This document shows, one piece after another, positions 45,967 to 58,448 of a stretch of DNA of 64,000 nucleotides. The stretch is taken from positions 8,804,001 through 8,868,000 of the forward strand of contig NC_057788.1 of assembly GCF_014905175.1 (NCBI RefSeq), read 5' to 3'. Source of the DNA: Aphidius gifuensis. Its lineage: Eukaryota > Arthropoda > Insecta > Hymenoptera > Braconidae. Numbering within the stretch: the first letter of the stretch is position 1; the number at the start of each line of letters is the position of its first letter. The position numbers were made by a program, and so were the translations under genes. A model generated the notes under the pieces. That model saw only the letters and a program-made list of their open reading frames with translations. It was not told where the DNA came from and made no database searches.

Positions 45967-47913
45967 ATGATGAGTGCTTTAAAAGAAATATGTGTTGAGG
46001 AAGACCAACAAATCTCTGATGATGGTGACAAGGATATAAAAAAAACTGTCATCAATTCACTGGACCACGACTCATTAGCTAAAATCTTCATGCTGCTGCC
46101 AATACCAGAAAGAAAAGACATGGAAAACGGTGAATATTTTATTATCAAAATACAGTTTCTTTTTTTTTTTAAATAAAAATATCAATGTTTGTATTATTAA
46201 TTTTTAAATTTGTTATGTTTTATTGTAGTTTGTACTAAATGGAAAGAGGCATGTCAACTAGCTTGGTATGACATTAAAGAATACAAATGTGGATCATCAA
46301 TTGAACGTAGTTATGATAACCGTTTGTTGACACAATCATATCTCGAGGAAATATTATTAAGATGTGGCAATTATCTGGATGAATTGTCTTTCTCAAATGT
46401 TTGCAATTCAAGTATTATGCCATTTGTTGGTGATCACTGTAAAAATTTAACAACCTTGGAATGTAAATTCAATGATAAATGTTTAATTGATAATGCTGAT
46501 GACTTTGTTCAAGCATTTACACAGTTGGATAAATTAAAATGCATCAAAATAACGGTAGATCACAACTGCTCGAGTAAGATTATCAATCTCCCTGCAATAT
46601 TTGATAGTCTTCCCGAAGAAATTAATGAAATTCATTTATTTTCGAAACCTGTGTGTTACCGGCAACTAGATATTTCTATAGTAAGTTGTTATTAAATATT
46701 AACTTGTTATTTATATATATCACTAGTGACAAACAATACTATCAATTGAATACAAATTATTTAAATAAATTTGATTTATTATTTTTAGAGTCTACAAAGA
46801 TTCAGAAATCTTCAAAAATTAACATTAGCTGGCCTTTGTTTAGACAACATAAACCTTCAAGAAATAGCAGACATAACAACACTTGTTCATCTTGACATTG
46901 GACTCTATGATATACACACAAACCTTTTTCTATTTGATAAACTCGTTAATTTGGAGTATATCGACTTAACACGTTTTGTGTGTAATGTATTCAAGTTTTC
47001 TACAGAAGTACTTGAAACTATTTTTTGTACGTGCAAAAATCTAAAACATCTTGATATTCCACGTGGTTCTTATGATGTAGCTAAAATTCCTCTTGAAAAA
47101 TGGATAAACTTTCAAAATTTACAACATCTTGGTATTGCTTGTGACATGATGCCTGACTTGGCAAATACAATCGTTAAATATTGCAAGAGCTTGAAACATT
47201 TGAGGATACATTATCCCCGTTGCTTTATGAATGATACTGCTTTCAAAAAGTTAACAGAGTTGAAAAATCTTGAATGTTTAATATTAGAGGATCTGTGTGG
47301 TCTCGGTGAAGAAACAATAATCGCAATTTCAAACAACTTTCGAAAACTTAAACGTTTAGAAATTCCTAATTGTTTTATTTATGGTAACATATTTTCTTCT
47401 TCATCTAATCTTGATGAATTATCAAAATTACAATATCTTGAACATCTAAATTTTCGTTTTGCAAAAGACCTGAAAGATAGTACAATTATTGCTATTGCTA
47501 ATAATTGTAAGAACCTAAAAAGTTTAGATATCGAAGAGTGCATAAGTCTAACTGAAACAGCTCTTGTTGCTTTAACAAACTTGAAAAATTTACAAAAACT
47601 TAATGTAAGTTGTCTTGATATAATTACAGACGACAGCTTCCTTATCAAATTGAAGAGATTGAAAGAATTCAATTGTTCTTTTTGCCAGGAACTCACTAAT
47701 TCTGGTATTATTCAACTTATAAAAAATAATCAAGATCTTGAAAAGATTACTCTCTTTGGTGTGGATAATATTACAAATGATATGGTTATTGGTGCTAATC
47801 AGGCAACTAAAAATCGTACAAATGGTATCATTTTACACATAATAGATTGTAGTTTGTCAATAGTAGAAGCTTCTAGGTCAATAATTACATCTCAATGGTT
47901 GGTTGTTGAATAG
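45967..47913 (+). CDS. F-box/LRR protein K (gamma type), intact, 579 aa
   Basis: Exons 45967-46129 (MMSALKEICVEEDQQ), 46229-46680 and 46789-47913. F-box SLAKIFMLLPIPERKDMEN plus VCTKWKEACQLAW. Exon 3 opens SLQRFRNLQKLTLAGLCLDN, as in gene G, but its second half differs (NCFIYGNIFSSSSNLDELSK replaces SSIDGEPL...). The tail is altered to LHIIDCSLSIVEASRSIITS, shared with gene M rather than G. So exons 1-2 are nearly G and the end of exon 3 resembles M. Predicted SCF receptor. Confidence 0.85.
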
Positions 47914-48927
47914 ATTTGATTATGTAGTTATCATATACTTTTCTTTCTAATTTACCCCTGATATTCTTCCATAATTTATTTTTAAAAACACATACAAAAT
48001 GACATTGTGAAGACATTGTAAAAGAAGATTTTAATATAACTTCTTATAATATAAAATATTAATGTTAATGTTAATATTTTTGTAAATCAACGTTTAAAAA
48101 TAAATATAATTTTTTGAATCGGAAAATTGTTTTTACTTTTCTTTATATAAATTTTCTATTCTTTTAATAAATAATAATTCACAAAAATAAATTGATTAAT
48201 TATTCATCTAAACAAATATTCATACAGCTAAAAAATATCTCTACAGATTTGTCAAAAAAAAAAAAGCAAATATTGTACATAAAAAATAATGAATATTTTT
48301 ATTTATTTTATTAACCATTGTGTATCTTAATTTAAAATGAAAAAAAAAATGAATATCAGTAAAGTTATTTGATGTAATTCCATTGAATAATATTGTTTAT
48401 TGATAATATTTTATAAATGAAAAAACTTGAAAAGAGGTAAATAAAAAGGTTTTTTTTTAAATGTTTTTATTGTTAAAATAAATTAAGCCGTTTAATGTAA
48501 ATTAATTATGGAATAATTATTTTATGTGATAAATTATTTTAAGTAGGTTTTATACCTACAGTCAATTTGATTTTCACAACATTTTTTTTTTTAGCTGTAT
48601 ACTGTTTTACGTGTTTACAGAATGTGGAATTTTACTTATCGATAATAACGAATTTTCGAAAAATTGTAAAAGCTGCAGGGACACGTTCACCTGGAGTTCC
48701 AGGTAAAGATTATGTTGAAGGTGGCTGAGAGAAAGCTATTACTTAAAAAAAAAAAAAAAAAATATACTGTGACCCACGTATATTTAACCTTTAAGTTGTT
48801 TTAAAAAAAATATTTGGATTTTTGTTAATAAAAAAAAAGCAGAAGAATCAACAACATATTTTTCTGTATTAAAAAGATCTCAGGTTCTTGAAGACGTTAA
48901 CGAGAACATTTTTAGTATTTACTCATA
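47914..48927. promoter_or_regulatory. Gene K 3' flank and gene L upstream module
   Basis: AT-rich 3' flank to about 48550. The module has TTATCGATAATAACG at about 48637 (contains TATCGATA, a DRE-like octamer), a perfect dyad ACCTGGAGTTCCAGGT at 48689-48704, CCACGTAT at the CACGTG position, and the leader. Confidence 0.6.
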
Positions 48928-50919
48928 ATGAGTGCAAACAGGATATGTATTAAAAAAGACCAACAAATCTCTAATGTTGGTGACAAGGATCCAAAAGTCG
49001 TCATCAACTCATTGGACTACGACTCACTAGCAAAAATCATCATGTTGTTACCAATACCAAAAAGGATAGACATGGAAAAAGGTAAACATTATTATCAAAA
49101 TAAAAATTTTTTTTTTTTGAATAAAGTATTAATGTTTCTATTATTAAATTTTTAAACTTGATATACGTTCTCTTCTAGTTTGTACCAAATGGAAAGAGGC
49201 ATGTCAACTTGCTTGGTATGACATTAAAGAATACAAATGTCAATCATCAATTGAACGTTGTTATGATAACCGTTCGTTGACACAATCATACCTCAAGAAA
49301 ATATTATTGAGATGTGGTAATTATCTAAATGAATTGTCTCTCTTAGATTTTTGCAATTCAAAGATCATGCCATTTATTGGTGATCATTGTAAAAATTTAA
49401 CAAGCCTCGAATGTAAATTCTCCATCGATTCTTTATTTTATTTTGCTGATGACTTCGTTCAAGCATTTACACAATTGGATAAATTAAAATGCATTAGAAT
49501 AATAATGACTTCTGATAGACCAAATCGCATATTATTTGATCCATTTGAAATAATAAATAGTCTTCCAGAACAAATTATTCAAATTCATTTAATTTCTCAA
49601 CATTGGATATGGCAAAAAAAAAAAGTTTCTATAGTAAGTTAACTTCAGTAACAACTGTTATTGAATACCACCAGTGACAAACAATATATATCAATCTAAT
49701 AAATACAATAATAATTTAAATAAATTTCTATTATTTTCAGACTTTTAAAAAATTTAAAAATCTTCAAGAATTGACATTGCATGGCGACCGTTTTTTAGAC
49801 AGCATGGTTCTTCAAGAAATAGCAGAAAAAACAACACTTGTTTATCTTAACATTCGACTATATGATATAACCGAAAGCTCTTCTCTATTTGATAAACTTG
49901 TTAATTTGGAATATCTTAGCTTAATGGTGGAACTGATCTCTGATACTTCATTTGGACTAAAAAATAAGATTATTACAAAAGTACTCAATACGATTTTTTG
50001 TACATGCAAAAATCTAAAACATCTTGATATGCAACCATCTCTTTACGATAGGGCTGAAATTCATCACAACAAATGGATAAATTTCCAAAACTTGGAATAT
50101 CTTGGTATTTCTTGTAATATAATACCTGAATTAGCGAATACAATTGTTAAATACTGCAAGAATTTAAAACACTTAAGGATACGTCATTTATATCCTAATC
50201 TGTTCATTATAAATAATACTGCTTTAAAAAAGTTAACAGAGTTGGAAAATCTCGAATGTTTAATGTTGGATGATCGGATTAAGCTTTATGAAGAATCAAT
50301 AATTACTATTTCAAACAATTGTAAAAAACTTAAACGTTTAGAGATTCCTTATTGCACTATAGTATCGTCTATTTATGGTGAGCCACTTTTATCTTTATCT
50401 GTTCTTGATGAGTTATCAAAATTACAATATCTTGAACATCTAGACTTGAGTTATACAAAAAATGTGAAAGATAGTACAATTATTGCTATTGCTAATAATT
50501 GTAAGAACCTAAAAAGTTTAGATATTGGAAGCTGCACAACTATTACTAAAACAGCTCTTGTTGCTTTAACAAACTTGAAAAATTTACAAAAACTTAATGT
50601 AAGTGTTCTTAAAATAATTATAGACGACAGCTTTCTCATCAATCTAAAGGGATTAAAAGAATTTAATTGTTCTTTTTGCCATAAACTTACTAATTCGGGT
50701 ATTATTCAGTTTATAAATAATAATCCAGATCTTGAAAATATTGATGTCAGGGGTATAAAAAATATTACAATTGACTTGGTTATTGCTGCTGATCAGGCAA
50801 CTAAAAGTCGTACAAATGGTATCATTTTACACCTAACAATAAGTACAGATAAGTTAATAACACGATATTTTGCCAGGCCAATAATTGAATCTCAATGGTT
50901 GGTTGTTAAATATTTATAA
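48928..50919 (+). CDS. F-box/LRR protein L (alpha type), intact, 595 aa
   Basis: Exons 48928-49081, 49179-49633 and 49741-50919. It opens MSANRICIKKDQQISNVGDK. F-box SLAKIIMLLPIPKRIDMEK plus VCTKWKEACQLAW. Exon 3 has alpha marks (LTLHGDRFLDSMVLQEIAEK, YLNIRLYDITESSSLFDKL) and Cys-type LRRs. The tail varies (HLTISTDKLITRYFARPII). It is the only alpha gene in the right-hand half of the array and shares its duplicated 3' tail with gene E, so the unit has a mixed history. Predicted SCF receptor, cytosolic or nuclear. Confidence 0.85.
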
Positions 50920-50935
50920 TTATATAAATTAGTAT

Positions 50936-51110
50936 ATATAGATAATATTACAGTTGACTTGATCATTGCTGCTGATGAGGCAACTGAAAATCGTACAAAT
51001 GGTATTATTTTACACTTAACAATAAGTGATCCGTTAAAAAGCGCAACAAGACAATCTTTTACCTGTAACCTGTTCAATAATTGAATCTCAATGTTTGATT
51101 GTTAGATAGG
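50936..51110 (+). pseudogene. Duplicated F-box/LRR 3' end after gene L
   Basis: Repeats the last part of exon 3 without a start: DNITVDLIIAADEATENRTN, then GIILHLTISDPLKSATRQSF and a stop. It is open over about 50 codons but has no exon structure. The shorter, more decayed equivalent follows gene E at 29740-29875. Confidence 0.7.
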
Positions 51111-52044
51111 TATAAAGACTGTCCCATTTCAATCCATAAATTGATTTTTAGATTAATAAATTAAATTTATCACATAATACCTTTTTCTAATTTAATATAT
51201 ACATATTACTTGGAATCATAAAAATTCAATTGTCAATGTTAATAATTTTGTAAAACAAAGTTAAAAAATTAATTATACTTGCGTCAATAATTTTATTGTA
51301 TGAAACAATTATTTTTATCTTTAGTCGTATATATGTCATGACAACTTTGATGATATTCGAGTGGCTTAGAAAATGTTTTATATTTTTTAATTATTTTTCA
51401 AACTCCCAATGAGATTTTTTTGCTTATTATAATTCTCCAAAGAATTTATTTATCGATTGAAAAAAAAAAAAACCTAAATAAGTTGAAAAATTAAAAAGTT
51501 TAGTCTGCCTGCACCCCTAAATCTTAATTAGTTGATATTAATTAAACTATTAACTCCCAAAGAAAATTAACTTCACTCCAAAACCCGAAAAAAATCCATA
51601 TTTTTTCAATTAAATAACGGTTTAAACTAATTAATTATTCTAATTCCATCAAAGTAATTAGGCTAATTAGATTTGGACTAAAATTACGACACAAAAAAGC
51701 GCGGCATCTTGGAAATTGAAAATTCACTCGCGCTACTTAGCTGAAAAATTACCGACTGTTTTATTGTCGATAAGTACAATTTTACTAGCTGCAGAAAGTC
51801 GTACGTCCGGAGTTCACCTGAAGTTCCAGGTAAAGATTATGTTGAATGTGGTTGGAAGAAAGCGTTTACATATAAAAAAAAAATAATACTCTGACCTGTA
51901 TGTGTTTTTAACCTTTAAATTTTTTTCAAATAAATATTTGGATTGTTGTTAATAGAAAAAAAAAGAGCAATAATCAACAACATATTTTTCTGTACTAAAA
52001 AGATCTCAGGTTCTTAACGAGAGCATTTTTAGTATTTACTCATA
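51111..52044. promoter_or_regulatory. Gene L 3' flank, unique stretch, gene M upstream module
   Basis: 51111-51450 matches the flank after gene E (ACTGTCCCATTTCAATCCAT). 51465-51690 has no match elsewhere in the window and includes TCTGCCTGCACCCCTAAATC; it may be an insertion. The module follows: GCGCGGCATCTTGGAAATTG at about 51699, TCACTCGCGCTACTTAGCTG, a dyad variant ACCTGAAGTTCCAGGT at 51816-51831, and the leader. Confidence 0.55.
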
Positions 52045-54013
52045 ATGAGTGCAAAGAGGATATGTATTGGAAAAGACCAACAAACCTCTGATGTTGGTAG
52101 CAAGAATTCAGAAGTCGTCATCAACTCACTGGACTACGACTCATTAGCAAAAATCATCATGTTGTTGCCAATACCAGAAAGAATAGACATGGAAAAAGGT
52201 GAATATCATTATCAAAATAAAGTTTCTTTTTTTATTGATAAAATATCAATGTTTGTATTATTAATTTTTCAATTTGATATGTTTTATTGTAGTTTGTGTC
52301 AAATGGAAAGAAGCATGTCAACTTGCTTGGTATGACATTAAAAAATACAAATGTAAATCATCAATTGGACGTTGTTATGATAACCGTTTGTTGACACAAT
52401 CATACCTCGAGGAAATATTATTAAAATGTGGTAAATATCTAAATGAATTATCTCTCTCAGATGTTTGTAAATCAAGTATTATGCCAATTGTTGGTGATCA
52501 TTGTAAATATTTAACAACCTTGGAATGTAAATTTAATGATAAATGTTTAATTGATAATGCTGATGACTTTGTCCAAGCATTTACACAGCTGGATAAATTA
52601 AAATGCATCAAAATAACGGTAAATCACAACTGCTCGAATAAGATTATCAATCTCTCTGCAATTATCGATAGTCTTCCAGAAGAAATTAATGAAATTTATT
52701 TATTTTCTAAACCTCTGTATAATCGAAAACTAGATATTTTCATGGTAAGTTGTTATTAAATATTATAACTTGTTATTCATGTATCATCAGTGACAAACAT
52801 TACTATCAATTAAATACAAATTATTGAAATAAATTTGATCTATTATTTTCAGACTGTTCGAAGATTCAAAAATCTTCAAAAGTTAACATCAGTTGGCCTC
52901 TGTTTAGACAATATAATTCTCCAAGAAATAGCAGACATAACAACACTTGTTCATCTTGACATTGGACTATATGATATACACACAAACCTTTTTCTATTTA
53001 ATAAACTCGTTAATTTAGAGTATATCGACTTAACGATGGGTATTGAGTGGGATGTGTTCAATCTTTCTACAGAAGTACTTGAAACTATTTTTTGTACGTG
53101 CAAAAATCTAAAACATCTTGATATTCCATATGGTCCGTATGATGTAGCTAAAATTCCTCTTAAAAAATGGATAAACTTTCAAAATTTACAACATCTTGGT
53201 TTTGCTTGTATCATGATGCCTGATTTAGCAAATACAATTGTTGAATGTTGTAAGAATTTAAAACACTTGAAGATTCATACTCATAATTTCGCAGTTATAA
53301 ATAATTACGCTTTAAAAAAATTAACAGAGTTGAAAAATCTTGAATGTTTAATATTAGATAATATGTATGGTCTCTATTGTCTCTATGAGGAATCAATAAC
53401 CGCAATTTCAAACAATTTCCAAAAACTTAAACGTTTAGAGATTTTTGGTTGCATTATAGTGTCATCTATTAATGGTGAGCCACTTTTTTCTCCATCTGTT
53501 CTTGATGAGATATCAAAATTACAATGCCTTGAACATCTCAACTTGTCTTTTCTAGAAAATCTTAGAGATAGTACAATTATTGCTATTGCCAATAATTGTA
53601 AAAACCTAAAAAGTTTAGATATTGAAGGTTGCAACACTATTACTAAAACAGCTCTCGATGCTTTAACAAACTTGAAAAATTTACAAAAACTTAATGTAGG
53701 TTGTCTTGATATAATTACAGACAGCTTCCTTATGAAATTGAAAGGATTGAAAGAATTGAATTGTAATGAATGCAAGAAACTTACTGATGCTGGTATTATT
53801 CAATTTATAAAAAATAATTCAGATCTTGAAAAGATTAGTGTCTCGGGTATAGATAATATTACAAATGATATGGTTATAGGTGCTGATCAGGCAACTAAAA
53901 ATCGTACAAATGGTATCATTTTATACATAACAGAGTGTAGTTTGTTAATAACAGAAGCTTCTAAGTCAATTATCACATCTCAATGGTTGGTTGTTGAATC
54001 GATTAAATTATAG
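52045..54013 (+). CDS. F-box/LRR protein M (beta/gamma mosaic), intact, 588 aa
   Basis: Exons 52045-52198, 52293-52744 and 52853-54013. The first part is beta-like: MSAKRICIGKDQQTSDVGSK as in gene I, then VCVKWKEACQLAWYDIKKYK and LLKCGKYL as in genes J and N. From about LTTLECKFNDKCLIDNADD (52520-52560) onward it follows gamma genes G and K, including HNCS-KIINL and exon 3 opening TVRRFKNLQKLTSVGLCLDN. The middle of exon 3 is close to G (LRDSTIIAIANNCKNLKSLD) and the tail is close to K (ITEASKSIITSQWLVVE). The frame is clean and the F-box complete, so the recombinant is probably functional. Confidence 0.85.
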
Positions 54014-55164
54014 TTATCATATACTTTTCTTTCTAAAAACACATACAAAATGACATTGTGAAGACATTGGCGAAGAACATTTTTATTATAACTTGTTTTC
54101 GATATATTAATATTGGAATCATAAAAATTTTAATGTCAATGTTAATATATTTTTGTAGAGCAAAGTTTAAAAATAAATATACTTTTTATCAAATAAATAT
54201 ATTTTTTTGAATCCGACAATTATTTTTACCTTTCTTTTTTATAAATTTTCTATTTTTTTAATAAATAATTATTAACATAAATAAATAAATTAATTATTCA
54301 TCTAAATAAATATTCATACAGCCAAAAAATATCTCTAAAGATTTGCCAAAAATAAAAATCAAATATTGTACATCAAACATAATAAATATTTTTATTTGAT
54401 TTATTAACCATTGTATATCTTAATTTAAAATGAAGAAAATAAATACAAGAAGATCAATTATCAGTAAAGTTATTTGATGTAATTAATTAATGATTGATTG
54501 CAATCGATTGAATCATCTAGGGGCATTTCGAACCTTTGATATTAAGTTTCTCAGTTGGTAATATCAACGTTTGTCTTTTCAACAAAAAAATGAATAAATA
54601 AATAAATAAGTAACCTATATTATTATGCAAATTGCAAAATAAGAAATACAAATTGTGAATTTTTCAAAAAAATATGAACAATAATAAGTGATTTAAAATT
54701 GAAATAGTTTTTTTGTTAATGATAAATTAAAATATCTAGGGGTATTTCGAACTGTAAAATTAATTTTTGTGTTGGTAATATCAACGTTTGACTTTTCCAT
54801 CATTATTATTGGCGCGGCCATCTTGGATTGTAGGAAATTTTACTCGAGTGCTATCTGGCTGAAGAATTACCAACTGTTATTTCGTCAAGTAGTAGAATTT
54901 AGAACAATTAATAAATTATGAATTTTAGAATTCATCGCAATTCATCGTCGTATAAACCTGCAGTTCATCTGGAGTACCAGTGAGTACCAGGTAAAGATTA
55001 TATTGAAAGTGGTTGGAGGAAGCTATTATTTGAGATAAAAAAAAAAAAAAAATACTGTGACGCACGGTTTTTTAACCTTTAAATTGTTTTTAAATAAATA
55101 TTTGGATTTTGGTTTATAAAAAAAAAAAAGCAAGACATTTTAGCATTTTTAGCATTTACTCATA
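54014..55164. promoter_or_regulatory. Gene M 3' flank and gene N upstream module with duplicated blocks
   Basis: Two copies of ATCTAGGGG(C/T)ATTTCGAAC lie at about 54517 and 54732, each followed by GTTGGTAATATCAACGTTTG. Then come GGCGCGGCCATCTTGGATTG at about 54811 and a corrupted dyad with an internal duplication at 54967-54991 (ATCTGGAGTACCAGTGAGTA). CACGTG is changed to CACGGT. The leader before this gene is shorter than in the sisters. Confidence 0.6.
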
Positions 55165-57181
55165 ATGAGTGCAAAAGAGATATGTATTGGAAAAGACCAA
55201 CAAACCTCTGATGTTGGTGACAAGAATTCAGAAGTCGTCATCAACTCACTGGACTACGACTCATTAGCAAAAATCATCATGTTGTTGCCAATACCAGAAA
55301 GGATAGACATGGAAAAAGGTGAATATCATTATCAAAATAAAGTTCCTTTTTTTTTGTTAATAGAATATCATTGTTATTTGTATTATTCATTCTTAAATTT
55401 GATATGTTTCATTGTAGTTTGTGTCAAATGGAAAGAAGCATGTCAACTTGCTTGGTATGACATCAAAAAATATAAATGTAAATCATCAATTGGACGTTGT
55501 TATGATAACCGTTTGTTGACACAATCATTCCTCAAAGAAATATTATTAAGATGCGGTAATTATCTAAAAGTATTATCTCTCTCAGATGTTTGTGATTCAA
55601 GTATTATGCCGTTTGTTGGTGTTCATTGTCAAAATTTAACAACGTTGGAATGTAAATTTTATATCAATACGTTGCATCATTATGCTGATGATTTTGTTCG
55701 AGCATTTATACTGCTGGATAAATTAAAATGCATTAAAATAATAACGATTGATGATGATTTGTATGATGGAACATTTGATCTACTTAGAATAATTGATAGT
55801 CTTCCAGAAGAAATTGATCAAATTCATATAACTTCAGATGGAACTTCTCGTACTGTACCCCCAAAAAAAAAAGTTTATTTAGTAAGTTGTTATTGAATAC
55901 CAACTAGTTGTGTTTATCACCAGTGACAAACACTACTATATTAATCGATAAAATACAATAATAATTGATATAAATTTCTGTTATTTTCAGGATTTTAAAA
56001 AATTTAAAAATCTTCAAAAATTGACATTACATGGCTGCTATTTTTTAGACGACATAATTTTTCAAGATATAGCAGAAAAAACAACACTCGTTCATCTTGA
56101 TATCCCACTCCATGTCATACCAGAAAGGTTTTGTCTGTTTGATAAACTTGTCAATTTAGAATATATTCACCTAACGCCAGTCATGTACTCTGATATTTCA
56201 TTTGAACTGAAGGATATCTCCTCTACAAAAGTACTCAATAGTATTTTTTGTACATGCAAAAATCTAAAACATCTTGATATGCCAACTGCTCTTCACGATA
56301 TAGCTGAAATTCCTCACGAAAAATGGATAAACTTACAAAACTTAATATATCTTGGTATTTCTTGTAATATAATGCCGGACTTAGCAAATACAATTGTTGA
56401 ATATTGCAAGAATTTAAAACACTTGAAAATACATAATCCTGATCGCTTGATGAATGAAACTGCTTTGAAGAAGCTAACAAAGCTAAAAAATCTTGAAAGT
56501 TTAGCATTGCTTTTCGATGTTATGCTCAGTGAAGAATCAATCATTGACATTTCAAGCAATTGTAAAAAACTTAAACATTTAATAATTTCTGGTAGACTTT
56601 TAGAACCATCTACTGATGGTGAGCCACTTTCTTCTCCATCTGTTCTTGATAAGTTATCAAAATTGCAAAATCTTGAACTACTATATTTGTGTCGGACATT
56701 ACATCTTAAAGATAGTACAATTATTGCGATTGCTAATAATTGTAAAAACTTGAGTAATTTAGGAATTGAAAAGTGCACAGCTGTTACTGAAACAGCTCTC
56801 ATTGCTCTAACAAACTTGAAAAATTTACAAGAACTAGACGTCACTTCCCTTAATATTACAGACGACTTTATTATCAAATTAAAAGGCTTAAAAAAATTGA
56901 TATGTTCTAAATGCCGTAAACTTACTAATGCTGGTATTATTCAATTTATAAAAAATAACCCAGATCTTGAAGTAATTGATGTCAGCGGTATAAAGAATAT
57001 TACAAATGACTTGATTATTGCTGCTGATCATGCAACTAGAAATCGTACAAATGGTATTATATTACACTTAACAATAAGTGATCCGTCAATAAGACCATTT
57101 TCAACTAGGCCAACAATTAAATCTCAATGGTTGGTTGTAAAATATTCAAAAAAAAATGAATCAATATGTACCGTTTTGTAA
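55165..57181 (+). CDS. F-box/LRR protein N (beta type), intact, 602 aa
   Basis: Exons 55165-55318, 55418-55881 and 55991-57181. It opens MSAKEICIGKDQQTSDVGDK. F-box SLAKIIMLLPIPERIDMEK plus VCVKWKEACQLAW. Exon 2 is nearly the same as in gene I but has the 14 bases missing there (TTLECKF present). Exon 3 has beta marks and ends in the extended tail KYSKKNESICTVL shared with I and H. Intron 1 is 99 bp, in frame and stop-free, as in gene J. Longest protein of the array; predicted SCF receptor. Confidence 0.85.
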
Positions 57182-58448
57182 TTTAATCTCAAAATCATAT
57201 ACAAAATACGCGTTACCAAGTCAATGATATTGTGAAGACATTCTAAAAAAAAACATTATATTATTATTACTAGTTTTTTATAGTACTTGGAATCAAAAAA
57301 ATTCAAAGGACAATGTTAATATTTTTGTAAAACAAAGTTTAAAAATAAATATACTTTCTCAAATAATTTTTTGTATGTGGAACAATTATTTTCACCTATC
57401 TGATCATACATATGTCATGACAGCTTAGATGAGTAGTGGTTTTAAAAATCATATTGGAATTTTTTAATGAATGTGACATTCATTATTGATTCTCAAAAAT
57501 TTGTGAATAAAGTGAATTCTTGAACATGACAGTCACATCTCATTGACAATATATTATTTTAATAAATAATCATTGACAAAAATAAATTGATCAGTTATAT
57601 AGCCAAACAAATATTCAAAAAGCCAAAAATATTTTTAAATATTTGTCGAAAATATAAAAAGCAAATATTATATTTCAAAAAAGAATAAATATTTATTTGT
57701 GTTAAAACGTTTAAAAAATTAATTTTATTAGCTCTTGTATACCTTAATTTAAAATGAAAAAATAAATATGAGAAGATTGAATTAAAGAAACAATGTAATC
57801 AGTAAAGTTATTTGATGTGATGATTAATTGATTGAGTGATTGATTGCAATTAATTAAAACATACAATTATTTATATCAATGCAAATAAATATAATATATA
57901 TATTATATAATATTTGATATAATTTTCCTGTTGTCATGTTTCACTCTAACCATATATAATATAATAACAACAATAAGTTGTGGTACATTTTAATGAGCAT
58001 AAAATCAAAAACACCAGTGTTTATATAACAATTGAATTGATCAATTGAACAACAAATTGATAAAATATCACTCGCGCTACTTAGTTGAAAAATCACTGAC
58101 TGTTCTTTTGTCGATAAGTAGGATTTTACTAGCCGATCATTATAGGAATTTTCAAAATTATAAAAGCTGATAAAAGCTGCAGGAACTCGTACGTCCGGAG
58201 TTCACCTGGAGTTCCAGGTAAAGATTATGTTGAATGTGGTTGAAAGAAAAAGAGTATAATATGAAAAAAAAAAAAATAATAATACTCTGACCTGAGTGTT
58301 TTTAACCTTCAAATTTTCTTCAAATAAATATTTGGATTTTTGTTAATAAAAAAAAAAAAAAAGTGATAATCAACAACATATTTTTCTGTACTAAAAGGAT
58401 CTCAGATTCTCTAAGACATTAACGATAACATTTAAAGTATTTATACTC
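57182..58448. promoter_or_regulatory. Gene N 3' flank and gene O upstream module
   Basis: 57182-57800 matches 41840-42450 directly and 37930-38497 inverted. 57900-58090 matches 37640-37800 inverted (GTTGTGGTACATTTTAATGA). The module has ATCACTCGCGCTACTTAGTT, TTTTGTCGATAAGTAGGATT, a perfect dyad ACCTGGAGTTCCAGGT at 58204-58219 preceded by GTACGTCCGGAGTTC, and the leader. The CACGTG site is lost. Confidence 0.6.
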
